From Microscillaceae bacterium (GTDB taxonomy: Bacteria; Bacteroidota; Bacteroidia; Cytophagales; Microscillaceae): DNA of 64,000 nt. The translations under genes and the position numbers were made by a program. This document shows, in pieces, positions 62,432 through 64,000 of this stretch. The notes below the pieces were generated by a model that saw nothing but the letters and a program-made list of their open reading frames with translations, made no database searches and was not told the DNA's origin. Location of the stretch: positions 1-64,000 of the forward strand of contig JAABSX010000005.1 of NCBI GenBank assembly GCA_011390205.1, written 5' to 3'. Numbering within the stretch: the first letter of the stretch is position 1; each line of letters begins with the position of its first letter.

Positions 62432-63652
62432 TCAATAATTTGCCCAACATAGGTAATATTTTTTGACAATTCTTCTGAGTGCCTTGATATTGGGCAGGTC
62501 TGATGCCTGCGCAATGTCTTTGACTTCTCCTTTTCTGGTCAGGATATTGATTTTATCTCCTTTGGCAAGGTATGCCTCATTGCTGGTAGTGCCACTGACC
62601 ATAAAGTAATGGATATGCTTGGGTTTGATGCCATAGTGTGCTATGATTTTTTCTTTCTTTTCTTTGATTTCTGCTTTGCTAACAGGCTCTGCACTAAGGA
62701 GTAGTTTAAATAATTTTCTTTCTAAAAGCATCTTGCTCAGGGTAGAAAGTATAAAATCAGGATGGTGCTGCCAGGTTTTGATACAAGCCCAAATATCATA
62801 ATCATCTAGTGAGAGAAAGGCATAAAGATAGTCCGTGTTTTTGGCAAAGTCTTGGGCTGTAGGGTTTTGGTCTATGAGTATTTCTAGCCCTTTCCCCCAA
62901 AAAACATCCTTGCCTTTTTTGTGCAGATGTTTGGCACGTGTGAGCAGTTTGATGAGCATCTGCTCTGCACAGATATTGGTTTTGTGCAGATAGACCTGCC
63001 AGTACATCAGGCGGCGAGCCGTCAGAAAATTCTCAATGCTATAGATGCCTTTTTCCTCCACCAAAAGTGCTCCATCTTGAAGGGTCAGCATTTTGATAAT
63101 GCGGTCTGCACCTATTTTGCCCTCTACTACACCCGTAAAAAAACTATCTCTGAGCAAGTAGTCCATCCTGTCCATGTCTAGCTGGCTAGAAACCAACTGA
63201 TGCAAAAACCTTCGAGGGTAGGTATCTGTGAATACCTCAATGGCAGTCTGTAGTTTGCCCCCAAAGATTCGGTTAAGCTCTTGCATAATCATCAGCGAAA
63301 AATGCTCGTGGTGAATGTCTTTGAGCAGGCTAAACTCTAAGGTATGTGAGAAGGGCCCATGCCCAATGTCGTGCAGCAAAATAGCTATCTGGGCACTCTC
63401 TACCTCCTCATCCGAAATCTCAAAACCCTTCTGCCGAAGTGTGTCCAATGCCAAGCTCATCAAGTGCATTGCCCCTAAAGCATGGTGAAACCTCGTGTGC
63501 AAAGCCCCTGGGTAGGTAAGGTCAGAAAGTCCTAACTGCTTGATGCGCCTAAGCCGCTGAAAAAAAGGATGCTCTATAAGGTCAAAAATTAACTCCGTAG
63601 GGATAGAAATAAACCCATGCACAGGGTCATTGATGATTTTTTTCTTGTTCAA
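62432..63652 (-). CDS. HD-superfamily phosphohydrolase (dNTPase-like)
   Basis: The 406-residue protein begins MNKKKIINDPVHGFI, as in the YdhJ/dGTPase-like HD family, with the metal site formed by TRFHHALGAMHL, LLHDIGHGPFSHTLE (HD pair and following H) and LDMDRMDYLLRD. It probably hydrolyses deoxynucleoside triphosphates, but the family is broad. The start is TTG (TTG AAC AAG AAA): no in-frame ATG lies between the last stop and the conserved N-terminus. Confidence 0.92.
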   Translation of the reverse strand: MNKKKIINDPVHGFISIPTELIFDLIEHPFFQRLRRIKQLGLSDLTYPGALHTRFHHALGAMHLMSLALDTLRQKGFEISDEEVESAQIAILLHDIGHGPFSHTLEFSLLKDIHHEHFSLMIMQELNRIFGGKLQTAIEVFTDTYPRRFLHQLVSSQLDMDRMDYLLRDSFFTGVVEGKIGADRIIKMLTLQDGALLVEEKGIYSIENFLTARRLMYWQVYLHKTNICAEQMLIKLLTRAKHLHKKGKDVFWGKGLEILIDQNPTAQDFAKNTDYLYAFLSLDDYDIWACIKTWQHHPDFILSTLSKMLLERKLFKLLLSAEPVSKAEIKEKKEKIIAHYGIKPKHIHYFMVSGTTSNEAYLAKGDKINILTRKGEVKDIAQASDLPNIKALRRIVKKYYLCWANY

Positions 63653-63778
63653 AATGCTTTTTTCTTAATTTTAACCTAAATTAACAAAATAAGGTTATAA
63701 TCACAGTAACAAACAGGCTTTCTTTCGGGTCTTATTCTAAATGATTTTCTTTAGCAATAATCTTAAACCTTGTTCTCT

Positions 63779-64000
63779 ATGCAAAAATACTCAATTCTCT
63801 GGGCAGATGATGAAATAGAGCTGCTAAAACCACATATCCTGTTTCTAGAAAAAAAAGGCTATGAAATCACACCCGTCAATAGTGGGGCAGATGCCCTAGA
63901 TGAATTTCAAAAAAAACACTACGATATCATCTTCTTGGATGAGAATATGCCAGGCATGACAGGCATAGAAACCCTCACTCAAATGAAAGCCACAAACCCC
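63779..64000 (+). CDS. porX: PorX-type response regulator (5' end only)
   Basis: The first 74 codons of a response regulator cut by the window end. The receiver domain shows the acidic pair in LWADDEIELLKPHI, the phospho-acceptor D near residue 56 in IIFLDENMPGMTG, and the conserved K/T region is beyond the window. WADDEI...LLKPHILFLE...GYEITPVNSG is the hallmark of PorX, the type IX secretion regulator of Bacteroidota that carries a C-terminal PglZ-like phosphatase domain. That domain cannot be verified here. Confidence 0.85.
   Translation, partial: MQKYSILWADDEIELLKPHILFLEKKGYEITPVNSGADALDEFQKKHYDIIFLDENMPGMTGIETLTQMKATNP

Overview
The window looks like chromosomal DNA from a member of the Bacteroidota, most likely a Cytophagales-type gliding bacterium. 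The evidence is a fused LpxC/FabZ protein, a TamL-type outer-membrane assembly lipoprotein, a PorX-type regulator and a type IX secretion tail-like domain. Carboxypeptidase-regulatory N-terminal domains, a 7TMR-DISM/SpoIIE phosphatase, a lack of obvious Shine-Dalgarno sites, and many Bacteroidota-type -7 boxes (TAnnTTTG) in front of genes point the same way. No rRNA, tRNA or CRISPR array was seen. The species cannot be named from the sequence alone.

Layout. 1-3.3 kb: an IS3 transposase scrap, then a small secreted Cys-containing peptide (NVEALA-like), a propeller-type lipoprotein and a secreted regulatory-domain protein. 3.6-15 kb: housekeeping and lipid genes (aspS, histidine kinase, dienelactone hydrolase, ceramidase-like membrane protein, wax ester synthase/DGAT, CBS protein, SDR, GNAT). 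15.3-19.4 kb: a transport cassette of a zinc-ribbon/HTH protein derived from a transposase N-terminus, an outer-membrane porin, a DUF4212 small subunit and a VC_2705-type sodium:solute symporter (probably short-chain carboxylate uptake). 19.7-20.6 kb: a graveyard of a frameshifted IS3 transposase abutting a frameshifted C5-cytosine methyltransferase tail. 20.8-22.6 kb: an ECF sigma factor with an anti-sigma-like protein that appears to span both membranes. 22.8-30 kb: mtaB, TPR protein, psd, gapN, a rhodanese lipoprotein, and a PaaE-like reductase.

30.5-36.6 kb is the accessory island. After a patch of repeats with a MITE-like inverted-repeat element, five genes lie on the minus strand: a patatin phospholipase, a small GTG-start ORF, a caspase-like protease with a predicted C-terminal associating region, an unrecognised 152-residue protein, and a 641-residue protein joining an N-terminal helical adaptor, a TIR domain, a coiled coil, one membrane segment, a 15-residue lysine-rich tandem repeat and a non-catalytic formylglycine-generating-enzyme (SUMF1) fold. 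Three classical cell-death or defence effectors next to one another, without a CD-NTase, STAND NTPase or CRISPR partner, make this the best candidate for an undescribed conflict or immune system in the window.

36.9-64 kb is core again: hemE, SSS symporter, alanine dehydrogenase-tsaE, a BatA/VWA membrane protein, Ppx/GppA, GH3 protein, lptB, recJ, a CoA-binding protein, gyrB, a PP2C-type phosphatase, tamL, a PTPS/QueD protein, an isolated nuoJ, the lpxD-lpxC/fabZ-lpxA lipid A operon, an HD phosphohydrolase and the 5' end of porX. Envelope biogenesis (lptB, tamL, lpx genes, porX, the trans-envelope anti-sigma protein) is the recurring theme.
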